The notes under the pieces: generated by a model | What the model saw: the letters and a program-made list of their open reading frames with translations, nothing else | Databases searched by the model: none | What the model was told of the DNA's origin: nothing | Position numbers and translations under genes: made by a program | In this document: piece by piece, positions 36,987-44,323 of the stretch | Position numbering within the stretch: the first letter of the stretch is position 1 | How the letters are laid out: the number at the start of each line of letters is the position of its first letter | DNA from: Lysinibacillus sp. ZYM-1 | GTDB lineage: Bacteria; Bacillota; Bacilli; Bacillales_A; Planococcaceae | Assembly: GCF_001308875.1 (NCBI RefSeq) | Contig: NZ_KQ465124.1 | Span: forward strand, 1 to 45,182 | Direction of reading: 5' to 3' | DNA length: 45,182 bases

Positions 36987-37083
36987 TCATATCCCGCCTT
37001 TATGAAGATAATCGCTAGAGAAATAGTTTAATGTACTAGCAATCTATTCATGAATCTATCTTTTCATACTTATTTCTCCATCA

Positions 37084-37125
37084 TAAAAAAACATGAGATC
37101 GATGAATGTACAAGGATCTCATGTT
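37084..37125 (-). terminator. Terminator of the chemoreceptor-SDR-symporter operon
   Basis: ACATGAGATC (37091-37100) and GATCTCATGT (37115-37124) form a perfect 10-bp stem; the minus strand continues with T7. It lies six bases past the symporter stop. Confidence 0.85.
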
Positions 37126-37130
37126 CTCTA

Positions 37131-38621
37131 TTAGCGACCGATTAATTCTTCTTTACTGCCTACGTCGTCTAATGTTTTATCTTTTTCTATTTTGTGCATC
37201 TCAAGGACATGCTGTGATGGTGGCACTAGAAGGCTTACTACTACAATAGTAATCCCTGTTATTACAACACCTGAAAATACTGGTGCTTGCCATAATTCAT
37301 TTAATAGACCAAGGAATCCTTCTGATTGGATGGTCAAACTAGGCACAAATGTCAATGAAGTAACAATGTAATAGATTAGGCCAACGGATATACTTGCCCA
37401 TACAGCAGGTGTACTCACACGTTTCCAAAATGGTCCTAACAAAATTGGCCAGAATATCGTCACAAAAATAACATCCCATGCTAAATAAGCTAAATCAATA
37501 ACTTTTTGGAAGCTAACCGCTAACACTAAACCTAATAATGCACTCGCTAGAATGACAGAGCGTGAAAATCTTAATAGCTTTTTAGGATCAGGATTACGAT
37601 TAATAAAATCTAAATAGATGTTCTTTGTGACAATCCCTGAAGTCGCTACATAACATGCGGCAACCGTGGACATCCCCATAGCTGCCATCGCTGTTAAAAA
37701 TATAGCTGCCAATAAAGGTGGAAAATAACCTTGTGCAAAAGTAAGCATCAATGTTTCTGGGTTAGCACTATCAGGATAAATAGATTTAAAAGCTTCACCC
37801 AGCATTCCTGGAATCCAGCTAATAGCAATAACAATAGTCCCTGCAATAATCATACTACGCTGTGCTACTCTTGGACTTTTCGCTGCTGCTACCCTTTGAC
37901 CAAGGTCAACTGCCGGAATGTCCCCAAGTGCTAAGACAAGATACAACGTCCAAAACTCCGCTCCAGCCTTCTCAAACAATGTACTAATATTCCACCAGTC
38001 AGGGTTAAAGGTAACATCTGGATAGTAAAATAAAATAAAGATAGTAATTCCTAAAATACCTGCTACCGCAAGCGCACCCTGTACTATCTCTGTATAAGCG
38101 ACTGCCCATAAACCACCTATAACCGAATAAATAGCTGTTAAGGACACAAATAGAAGTGCTGCAGGAATGAAGTCAATTTGTAATAGTTGCTGAATAATAT
38201 ATGTACCACCAACCGTTAACGCAGCCGCATTAAAAACACCAAAGGCGATAGCCATTACGACACCTGTATAGGCGCCTAACTTTTTACTACCATAGCGTAG
38301 ACCATAGTAATCTGCTAATGTCCAGCCCTTTAAACGACGTAAAGGCTTTGTCCAAATGAGTGCACCAAGAATCATACAAGTCCCTAAGCCACCCATTGTT
38401 GCTGATCCTTCAAAGCCTCCACTAGTATAACCCGAGCCAACAGCTGCAAAAAAGAATGGTGCAGCTAATAAGGCAGCGACTAAACTTCCTGTAACAACTG
38501 AAAGAGGCATACTCCATCCAGCAACAATTAAATCCTCTGCTGTGTTGACACGTTTGTACCCTTTATATCCAATATAATAAATAAATATTAAGTATAAGCT
38601 AAAGATGATTATATTTAACAT
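37131..38621 (-). CDS. Sodium:solute symporter (SSS family)
   Basis: Integral membrane transporter of 496 residues with about 13 hydrophobic segments. The N-terminal FSLYLIFIYYIGYKGYKRV with AEDLIVAGWSMP, then LKGWTLADYYGLRYG and a conserved SVIGGLWAVAYTEIVQGAL, is typical of the sodium/solute symporter family. ATG at 38621 follows AAGGAG. It is the last gene of an operon with an SDR dehydrogenase and a chemoreceptor (22-base gap to the SDR), so the solute is probably the same compound that the SDR oxidises or reduces and that the receptor may sense. The solute itself cannot be named; organic acids and amino acids are common for the family. Confidence 0.9.
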   Translation of the reverse strand: MLNIIIFSLYLIFIYYIGYKGYKRVNTAEDLIVAGWSMPLSVVTGSLVAALLAAPFFFAAVGSGYTSGGFEGSATMGGLGTCMILGALIWTKPLRRLKGWTLADYYGLRYGSKKLGAYTGVVMAIAFGVFNAAALTVGGTYIIQQLLQIDFIPAALLFVSLTAIYSVIGGLWAVAYTEIVQGALAVAGILGITIFILFYYPDVTFNPDWWNISTLFEKAGAEFWTLYLVLALGDIPAVDLGQRVAAAKSPRVAQRSMIIAGTIVIAISWIPGMLGEAFKSIYPDSANPETLMLTFAQGYFPPLLAAIFLTAMAAMGMSTVAACYVATSGIVTKNIYLDFINRNPDPKKLLRFSRSVILASALLGLVLAVSFQKVIDLAYLAWDVIFVTIFWPILLGPFWKRVSTPAVWASISVGLIYYIVTSLTFVPSLTIQSEGFLGLLNELWQAPVFSGVVITGITIVVVSLLVPPSQHVLEMHKIEKDKTLDDVGSKEELIGR

Positions 38622-38643
38622 GCTCGTACTCCTTAGTTTTCCA

Positions 38644-39396
38644 TTATCCGTTCATTACAACGCCACCATTAGGTGTTAATATTTGACCTGTATAGAAATT
38701 AGCATGTTGAGAAGCTAAAAATAACACGCTTTTCGCGATTTCTTCTGGTTGGGCTAAACGTTTTAATGGGTATTTCGCGGATTCTTCCTCTACATAATTG
38801 TCTCCAAACTCTTTTAAAATGTCCGTAAATGTACCACTTGGAGCTACTGCATTGACAAGTACTGTTGGTGCTAATTCTCTAGCCAAAGCTTTTGTAAAAG
38901 CATTGATAGCACCCTTTGCGGCAGAATAATGTGTAAATTCTTCACATCCTAAGCTACCAATATCGGAAGAAATATTAATGATTTTCCCTGTATTGCGTTC
39001 TTTCATTCTTTTAGTAGCCTCACGGCAATTATAGAAGCAACCATATAAATGAACTTTAATCATTCTGTCCCATTGTTCATCCGTTAGATCGGTAATGCTG
39101 GATGCCTGTGCAAACCCAGCATTATTCACAAGAATATCAATTTCTCCTAAATGCTTGTCCATAAATTGATACATCTCTTGCACTTCCTGAGAATTAGAAA
39201 CATCCGCATGGAATGTAAAAGCTTTAACACCAAACTTTTCTGCTTCTACACGAACAGCTTCCGCTTCATGCTCATCCCCAATATAATTGATTAAAATATT
39301 TGCCCCGTGTTGGGCAAAGCCAAGTGCAATGGCTTTGCCGATCCCTTTACTAGAGCCTGTAATTAAAACATTTTTTCCTGTAAAATTAATGTCCAT
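38644..39396 (-). CDS. Short-chain dehydrogenase/reductase (FabG-like)
   Basis: NAD(P)-dependent oxidoreductase of 250 residues. It has the Rossmann motif TGSSKGIG at residues 14-21, NNAG, catalytic Ser in NISSDIG, YSAAKGA with Tyr and Lys, and the [20 protein letters not shown] tail of classical SDRs. It resembles FabG but lies outside a fatty acid cluster, so a sugar, polyol or hydroxy-acid substrate is more likely. ATG at 39396 follows GGAGA at 9 bases, and the gene overlaps the chemoreceptor 3' end by 11 bases. The extra N-terminal residues in the longer frame are excluded because they lie inside the receptor gene. Confidence 0.88.
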   Translation of the reverse strand: MDINFTGKNVLITGSSKGIGKAIALGFAQHGANILINYIGDEHEAEAVRVEAEKFGVKAFTFHADVSNSQEVQEMYQFMDKHLGEIDILVNNAGFAQASSITDLTDEQWDRMIKVHLYGCFYNCREATKRMKERNTGKIINISSDIGSLGCEEFTHYSAAKGAINAFTKALARELAPTVLVNAVAPSGTFTDILKEFGDNYVEEESAKYPLKRLAQPEEIAKSVLFLASQHANFYTGQILTPNGGVVMNG

Positions 39397-41137
39397 TTTG
39401 ATCATTCTCCAATTTGAATTTTGTAACAAGCTCTTGTAGTTCTTCTGCAGTTTTTCCAAGCGCCGAAGATGCATCTTTCACTTCTAGCATTGTTGTTAAC
39501 TGCTCCTGTGTAGATTTCGATACATTGGAAGAGAAATCAGCTGATAATTCTGCAGATTGTTTAATGTTATTAACAGATGCAGCCACTTCCTCTGAGGAAG
39601 CAGAGATTTGTTGAGAGGCCGCTGATATTTCCCGAATTTGATTAGCCACTTCTTCTGAGGAAGTAAGAATTTCTTTAAAGATTTCTCCCACCTCATTTGT
39701 AAATGTCATACCTACTTTTACATCTTCTTTGCCTTTTTCCATGACAGTTAAAGAAGCATTGGAATCTGACTGAATCGAACTAATTAAATTATAAATTTCA
39801 GTTGCTGACTGTGAAGATTGCTCAGCCAATCGTCTCACCTCATCGGCTACAACAGCGAAGCCTTTACCGTGCTCGCCCGCTCGTGCTGCTTCAATGGCTG
39901 CATTCAACGCTAAAAGATTTGTTTGGTCCGCAATAGCCGTAATTAAGCTAACAATTTCACTAATTTTTTTAGTATTGACATGTAATCCGTTAATAGTTGT
40001 TCCAATTTGCTCAACTGAATCATTGATTAATTCCATTTGTGCAATCACTTGATGCACAACTTGATTGCCTCGTTCAGATGCTTGTGATGCCGAAATAGAG
40101 GATTCAGCCGCTGTGTTGGCAGAGTCAGCAATTTGCTGAATACCCGTTGCAGTCTCCTCCATAGCAGCCGCCGTTTCCTCTGTCATCGTCATAGAAGATT
40201 CTGCATTTTCGGTAATTTGTTTCACATCATTGGCAATATTAGTGGAACTGTTATAACTCTCACCAGCATTCACGGTTAATTGAGTCGCTGCAGAAGAAAC
40301 ATGATTCGATGTATTTCTTATGTTTAAAATAATATGTTGTAAATTCGCAACCATTGTTTGAATAGATGCTGATAAATTGCCGATTTCATCTTTGGAAATA
40401 TCTAAATCAACATTTGTTAGCTCCCCATTCGCTACTTGGTTTGCCACATTTACCACTTTCTGAAGTGGCTTTAATAAACGATCTATAATTATGTAAACTA
40501 AGATTAATAGAATTAAAATTCCGATAATTGCAATGACAATTTGCTTAATAACACTTGCTTTTATAATCGTATTGATATAGTCTGCGGAGTAATCAATTCC
40601 TAATAGGGCTATCAATTGTCCATTATCATCTTTAATCGGGCTGAAAACTGTTCTCCATGAGCCAAATGGATCCTCGAAAATATCTGTTACCTCAGTACTA
40701 TTATTTTGAATGGCTAATTTAGCTGTTTCCACATGTTCATCAGCTAAATCAGTGAAAATTTCACCCGCATCATAAACCTCATTTAAATTAGATGTATAGC
40801 CAATTGGATTGACTCCACCTTCATCCTGTACATCCCAAATATAACTCCAGCTCATAATGCCTTGTTGTTCTTGAATCATATCGAGTTGTTTTTGTACCTT
40901 CGTAAATTTCGCGTTCGTTTCTCCCTTTTCAGACAATAAATCTTTCACTTCATCACTGTCTAAATTCATGGCTGTTAACAAACCAACGCTTTTTAACTCT
41001 TGTTCCAAATCAACTGTCATCCGATTATTTAATTCTTTAATACTTTGAGTAGTAATGACCGCTATAAGTAGTAAAACAACAATCGAAACCGTCAGTAAAA
41101 GCTTGTTTTTTAATGAGATGTTTTTCCACAATTTCAT
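39386..41137 (-). CDS. Methyl-accepting chemotaxis protein, CACHE-like
   Basis: Transmembrane chemoreceptor of 583 residues. TM1 is about residues 13-30, TM2 about 198-220. The extracytoplasmic part has the strand pattern [20 protein letters not shown], then [30 protein letters not shown], which is typical of a CACHE domain and its membrane-proximal end. HAMP ([19 protein letters not shown]) and a standard hairpin ([22 protein letters not shown]) follow. ATG at 41137 follows AAGGAGGAG. It is the first gene after a c-di-GMP riboswitch and overlaps the SDR start by 11 bases, so c-di-GMP should control all three genes. Confidence 0.92.
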   Translation of the reverse strand: MKLWKNISLKNKLLLTVSIVVLLLIAVITTQSIKELNNRMTVDLEQELKSVGLLTAMNLDSDEVKDLLSEKGETNAKFTKVQKQLDMIQEQQGIMSWSYIWDVQDEGGVNPIGYTSNLNEVYDAGEIFTDLADEHVETAKLAIQNNSTEVTDIFEDPFGSWRTVFSPIKDDNGQLIALLGIDYSADYINTIIKASVIKQIVIAIIGILILLILVYIIIDRLLKPLQKVVNVANQVANGELTNVDLDISKDEIGNLSASIQTMVANLQHIILNIRNTSNHVSSAATQLTVNAGESYNSSTNIANDVKQITENAESSMTMTEETAAAMEETATGIQQIADSANTAAESSISASQASERGNQVVHQVIAQMELINDSVEQIGTTINGLHVNTKKISEIVSLITAIADQTNLLALNAAIEAARAGEHGKGFAVVADEVRRLAEQSSQSATEIYNLISSIQSDSNASLTVMEKGKEDVKVGMTFTNEVGEIFKEILTSSEEVANQIREISAASQQISASSEEVAASVNNIKQSAELSADFSSNVSKSTQEQLTTMLEVKDASSALGKTAEELQELVTKFKLENDQNGH

Positions 41138-41165
41138 GACTTTTCTCCTCCTTAAATGTTTTTCA

Positions 41166-41198
41166 CAAAAAATAGCCTATTCCGAAAGAAATAGGCAT
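41166..41198 (-). terminator. Terminator of the c-di-GMP riboswitch
   Basis: On the minus strand GCCTATT and AATAGGC arms (41175-41181 and 41190-41196) are followed by TATTTTTT. It sits about 30 bases before the receptor start. Its 5' arm GCCTATT can also pair with GATAGGC of the aptamer's 5' side, giving a plausible antiterminator. Confidence 0.75.
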
Positions 41199-41239
41199 AA
41201 AAAGTACTTAAACTAGAATTTAATGGATACAACTAGCAC

Positions 41240-41325
41240 TCTTTTGCAACCCAGCCATCTTAGCAATCATTGCCTTAGACCTGCAGCTTTGCGTCTTTAC
41301 TTTTCAGTAAATTTGCCTATCTTTT
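41240..41325 (-). promoter_or_regulatory. c-di-GMP-I (GEMM-I) riboswitch
   Basis: Minus-strand blocks are in canonical order: GATAGGCAAA, GACGCAAAGC, GGTCTAAGG, CTAAGATGGC and TGGGTTGC. These are the GEMM-I aptamer signatures, including the GCAAA loop and its receptor side. It is followed by an intrinsic terminator and the CACHE-type chemoreceptor gene. The end boundaries are approximate by a few bases. Confidence 0.92.
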
Positions 41326-41334
41326 CCCTCCCAA

Positions 41335-41362
41335 AATTAACACAATGGGTAAAAGTAGTCAA
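41335..41362 (-). promoter_or_regulatory. Possible promoter of the riboswitch operon
   Basis: On the minus strand TTGACT (41357-41362) is a good -35; TTAATT (41335-41340) is a weak -10 at 16 bases. A transcript from here would begin just before the aptamer. Confidence 0.45.
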
Positions 41363-41437
41363 TGCTACCAGCTTGAAATATACATATTTCATACTATTTT
41401 TAACTTTGATGTCATTTGTTCGCGTTTAATGAACAAA

Positions 41438-41474
41438 ATAAAAACAGCTACAACATTTATTCATGTTGTAGCTG
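41438..41474 (-). terminator. Terminator of the small membrane protein gene
   Basis: CAGCTACAACA and TGTTGTAGCTG arms (41445-41455 and 41464-41474) form an 11-bp stem, with T4-5 after it on the minus strand. It lies 36 bases past the stop of the gene at 41511. Confidence 0.8.
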
Positions 41475-41510
41475 CATATTTTCCCACTTACCCCTAAGTG
41501 TTTGAATAAT

Positions 41511-41705
41511 TTATACGTTTTGTGTGATAAGTAATACAGATGGTATAAAAGATAGTGCAAACATAGCCATATACCATAACGAAGTACGTCGTAATGAAAA
41601 ACGTATTTTTTTTCGTTCTGCATAAAAAATATCTAACATAACTGCAACTATAAAAGGCATTGTAACACATGCAATAGCTACTAATAAGATGTCAAAATAA
41701 ATCAT
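41511..41705 (-). CDS. Small membrane protein of unknown function (64 aa)
   Basis: Protein of 64 residues with two predicted helices (about 3-26 and 42-61), joined by a basic loop (AERKKIRFSLRRTS). No family is recognised. ATG at 41705 follows AAAGGGGTG at 7 bases. The promoter region just upstream has TTGACA and TACAAT plus repeated TGTTCACAAA sites, so expression is probably controlled. It is flanked by its own terminator and stands alone. Confidence 0.7.
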   Translation of the reverse strand: MIYFDILLVAIACVTMPFIVAVMLDIFYAERKKIRFSLRRTSLWYMAMFALSFIPSVLLITQNV

Positions 41706-41713
41706 ACAAGCAC

Positions 41714-41797
41714 CCCTTTGTTTGTGAACATTTTTCATCTTTTTTGTGAACATTTTGTGATAAATTAATTGTACACAATTTCGTCACAAAATGTCAA
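41714..41797 (-). promoter_or_regulatory. Sigma-A promoter with repeated and inverted operator-like sites
   Basis: On the minus strand TTGACA (41792-41797) and TACAAT (41768-41773) are 18 bases apart. An inverted repeat ATTTTGTGA (41752-41760)/TCACAAAAT (41784-41792) brackets the -10, and AATTGTACACAATT (41767-41780) is a nearly concentric palindrome. Two direct copies of AATGTTCACAAA follow downstream (about 41719-41756). The layout suggests a dimeric regulator; the TTGTGA/TCACAA half-sites recall Rex or Crp types, but their arrangement does not match Rex well. Confidence 0.55.
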
Positions 41798-41852
41798 CTA
41801 TTTTTAAAGAAAAAAATGGTACTTTATGATTGATTTTGGCAATATTAGTGCG

Positions 41853-42347
41853 TTATTCTCTATATTTATATGTCAAGCCTCTTAAAAAATTTCGAACAAA
41901 TGAATCGCCACATTCTTTATAATTACGATGACTTGGATTTCTTAAAATCGCACCTAATTCACCTTTTGAAACTTTAATCCCACCATCATATAACATTTCA
42001 AGCATGTCCTCAGTTGTTAAAGCTAAGGCAATTTTCACTTTCTTTAATAGCATATTATTTGGGCTTTCTTTCCCCGACACAGGTAGTGGTCCTTCTGACT
42101 GTCCTGCCTTTGGTTTTTGCGGACCACGTTTAAAAGTAATCAATCCATTTAAAAAAGCTTCTAGCATTTTGTTATTACAGTTAATGTATTCTTCTGGTGC
42201 ATCTTCCTCATCATTAACCTTAAGAAGCATGTTTAATATTTCTTCCTTCGTATAGTCCATGCCACCTAGCTTAAATATTTCCACCATATCTACATTTTTT
42301 ATATCTAACGCATAGCGTAAACGAATTAGGATATCATTATTCGTCAT
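41853..42347 (-). CDS. DUF1456 family protein (YehS-like)
   Basis: Protein of 164 residues with two DUF1456 repeats: NDILIRLRYALDIKNVDMVEIFKLGG and MLLKKVKIALALTTEDMLEMLYDGG, each about 65 residues with the conserved NxxLxxLRYAL-type and GG segments. E. coli YehS is the best-known member, function unknown. ATG at 42347 follows AAGGAGG. The gene is monocistronic. Beyond its stop, the stretch to 41798 holds the operator region of the next gene. Confidence 0.88.
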   Translation of the reverse strand: MTNNDILIRLRYALDIKNVDMVEIFKLGGMDYTKEEILNMLLKVNDEEDAPEEYINCNNKMLEAFLNGLITFKRGPQKPKAGQSEGPLPVSGKESPNNMLLKKVKIALALTTEDMLEMLYDGGIKVSKGELGAILRNPSHRNYKECGDSFVRNFLRGLTYKYRE

Positions 42348-42485
42348 TGATAAATTCCTCCTTATAATCAACCTTCTTTAGCAAAGAGCCAGGCTTTATT
42401 ATAACAGACAGTTTGCTCATTTTAGCTTGATTTCCACAAGTTGTTGCTGTTAGCAATTAGCGTGTGCGTTTCCTTCTTTTTAAAT

Positions 42486-42514
42486 GTATGAAAAGTTTAT
42501 TTGCAACCATTCTA
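42486..42514 (+). promoter_or_regulatory. Possible sigma-G promoter of the SASP gene
   Basis: GTATG (42486-42490) fits the sigma-G -35 GNATR and CATTCTA (42508-42514) fits the -10 CATNNTA, 17 bases apart. It would give a very short leader that begins near the ribosome binding site. Sigma-G control is usual for alpha/beta SASP genes. Confidence 0.45.
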
Positions 42515-42534
42515 AATGCAAGGAGGTGAGAATA

Positions 42535-42738
42535 ATGGCTAACAATAATCGTAGCTCAAATAAACTTCTAGTGCCTGGTGTACAAGAAGCCGTGAATCAA
42601 ATGAAATATGAAATTGCACAAGAGTTTGGCGTTCAGCTTGGGCCAGAAGCATCTTCTCGCGCTAATGGTTCCGTTGGAGGAGAAATTACAAAACGCCTCG
42701 TAGAAATCGCTGAGAAACGTTCAAAAGGTTTATTATAA
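42535..42738 (+). CDS. Alpha/beta-type small acid-soluble spore protein
   Basis: Spore DNA-binding protein of 67 residues; it coats and protects spore DNA and is degraded at germination. The pattern [50 protein letters not shown] contains the conserved N-terminal helix, the GPR protease site region EIAQEFGV (usually EIASEFGV) and the GxxGGxxTKRLVxxAE helix. ATG at 42535 follows AAGGAGGTG. It is followed by a terminator. Similar paralogues are expected elsewhere in the genome, so no specific name is given. Confidence 0.95.
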   Translation: MANNNRSSNKLLVPGVQEAVNQMKYEIAQEFGVQLGPEASSRANGSVGGEITKRLVEIAEKRSKGLL

Positions 42739-42753
42739 TTAAAAACTAACAAG

Positions 42754-42800
42754 AAAAGAACGAATCCCTCTCCTTTTGAAGAAGTGGAATTCGTTCTTTT
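42754..42800. terminator. Bidirectional terminator between SASP and MFS genes
   Basis: AAAAGAACGAATCC (42754-42767) and GGAATTCGTTCTTTT (42786-42800) pair with one bulged base and A/T flanks. It serves both converging genes. Confidence 0.8.
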
Positions 42801-42813
42801 GTAATGGATAGGA

Positions 42814-44010
42814 TTAAGCTGTTTGCAAGTCCTCAGTTGAGCCTTTTAGCGTTAGCATGACCATAAAGGAAATGCAATATAGTGCTGCTAAGTAAATCAT
42901 TACGACTGTCATATCATAACTTTGTAAAATATAGCCGACAAAGATTGGTGAAAATCCTCCTATTGCTCGACCAAAGTTAAAAATTGTATTTGTTGCTGTA
43001 CTACGGATTTGCACGGGATAGAAGCTACTAATTAATGCACCGTAACCTGCAAACATCCCATTAGAGAAGAATCCTACAATTGCACCGCCCATTAATATAG
43101 CTACAGCTCCTGTCGCAAAGGAGTACAGAAATACGGCACATGCAGAGGCCAATAAAAAGATACCAAATGCACGTTTCGCACCAAAACGATCCATAAATCT
43201 TCCAAAAGTGAGCATGCCAATAATCATGCCGACTGCAGTACTAATTGTCCACAATGCAGAGCTTGAAACAGATAAACCTTGCGATTTTTGAAGCATTGAT
43301 GGTAGCCAGATCATCAGGCCATTATAGCCTGCAATTTGAACTGTTGCCATTAATATTAAGGAAAGAGTCGTCATAGTGACACGCGGTGATGCAAATAGCT
43401 GTGCCAATTTCCCTTTTTTTTGCTTGTTGCTTTGATTATTTTGTGACGCCAGCCATTCTGGTGATTCATTAAGATTTTTTCGTACGATAAAGGCAAAGAT
43501 CACTGGTAATACACCAACAAAGAATAGCGCTCTCCATCCTAATGTTGGTAAAATAACAGCACTTAATAAAGCTGCTAATATTACCCCATATTGTGCACCT
43601 ACACTCACATATGAAGATGCTCTTCCTTGTTTATTTTTTGGCCAAGCCTCGGCGACAAGCGCCATTCCAATACCGTACTCCCCACCAGCACCTAGTCCAG
43701 CGATAAATCTATATACATAAACTTGTTCAATACTTGTTGCTACTCCTGTCAGGGCTGTACCGATTGCAAACAAAATGATGGTATATGTGAACACTTTTAC
43801 CCGACCATACTTATCTGCAAGCACACCGAAAATAATCCCACCTAAGAGCATGCCAATATTTGTGATGGATGAAATTAATCCACCCGTTGCCAGATCAATG
43901 TTAAATTCTGCAATAATCATTGTCATCGCAAAAGAAATAAACATAATGTCCATTCCTTCTAGCGTTAACCCAGCCACTGAAGCGACCACGGTTTTTTTAC
44001 GATAATCCAT
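42814..44010 (-). CDS. MFS transporter (SHS-like) under PyrR control
   Basis: Major facilitator protein of 398 residues with 12 predicted helices. TM1 has Asp in LEGMDIMFISFAM; motif A is GVLADKYGRVKV; the second helix pair contains RFIAGLGAGGEYGIGMALVAEAWP, typical of the sialate/lactate (SHS) and related acid or sugar porters. ATG at 44010 follows GGAGG at about 9 bases; the frame stays open to 44184, but that part runs through the leader terminator. The leader holds a full PyrR attenuator, so the transport substrate is probably tied to pyrimidine supply, for example orotate, a base or a nucleoside. This is inference from regulation. Confidence 0.88.
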   Translation of the reverse strand: MDYRKKTVVASVAGLTLEGMDIMFISFAMTMIIAEFNIDLATGGLISSITNIGMLLGGIIFGVLADKYGRVKVFTYTIILFAIGTALTGVATSIEQVYVYRFIAGLGAGGEYGIGMALVAEAWPKNKQGRASSYVSVGAQYGVILAALLSAVILPTLGWRALFFVGVLPVIFAFIVRKNLNESPEWLASQNNQSNKQKKGKLAQLFASPRVTMTTLSLILMATVQIAGYNGLMIWLPSMLQKSQGLSVSSSALWTISTAVGMIIGMLTFGRFMDRFGAKRAFGIFLLASACAVFLYSFATGAVAILMGGAIVGFFSNGMFAGYGALISSFYPVQIRSTATNTIFNFGRAIGGFSPIFVGYILQSYDMTVVMIYLAALYCISFMVMLTLKGSTEDLQTA

Positions 44011-44134
44011 TCTTTCTAACCTCCAGGTTTTGTTATCTTTCTCTTTTAGTGTGTCGAGTGAATGGATTATAGCTGTCTTGTCCATTCTCTTTTGAAGCCT
44101 CACGGGACTTCCTTTAAAAGAGGTGTATTTGAAC

Positions 44135-44172
44135 AAAAATAAAAGCCCTTTAGTCCGAGAAGACAAAAGGGC
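44135..44172 (-). terminator. Attenuator terminator of the PyrR leader
   Basis: On the minus strand GCCCTTT (44166-44172) pairs with AAAGGGC (44145-44151), with an inner GTC/GAC stem, followed by TTTTATTTTT. GCCCTTT is also the 3' half of the antiterminator with AAAGGGC at 44214-44220. Confidence 0.88.
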
Positions 44173-44215
44173 ATGCCAAAGCAAAGATATTATAAGCCTA
44201 AGAATATCATGTAGC

Positions 44216-44246
44216 CCTTTTCAGCCTCTCTGGACCGTATTAAAGG
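44216..44246 (-). promoter_or_regulatory. PyrR binding loop (anti-antiterminator)
   Basis: On the minus strand a CCTTT/AAAGG stem encloses GTCCAGAGAGGCT, the PyrR-binding consensus of B. subtilis pyr leaders. Its 3' AAAGG overlaps the 5' strand of the antiterminator (AAAGGGC at 44214-44220; GATATT/AATATC in the middle). The three mutually exclusive hairpins form a complete pyr attenuator: PyrR with UMP should bind here and favour the downstream terminator. Confidence 0.92.
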
Positions 44247-44277
44247 TAATTTATTTCGTTCATTTATACCGTTCTAC

Positions 44278-44306
44278 ATTCTATAAGATTATGCATAAAA
44301 AAGCAA
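44278..44306 (-). promoter_or_regulatory. Possible promoter of the PyrR-controlled MFS gene
   Basis: On the minus strand TTGCTT (44301-44306) and TAGAAT (44278-44283) are 17 bases apart. The transcript would start about 25 bases before the PyrR binding loop. Confidence 0.5.
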
Positions 44307-44323
44307 TGGTTGAATAGTGGAAA

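Noticed and set aside
41752..41797. Rex operator (TTGTGA-n6-TCACAA)
   Set aside because: The half-sites are there but spacing between them is much larger than the six bases of Rex sites.
44011..44184. N-terminal extension of the MFS gene
   Set aside because: It lies in the attenuator leader and through the terminator; only ATG 44010 has a GGAGG site.
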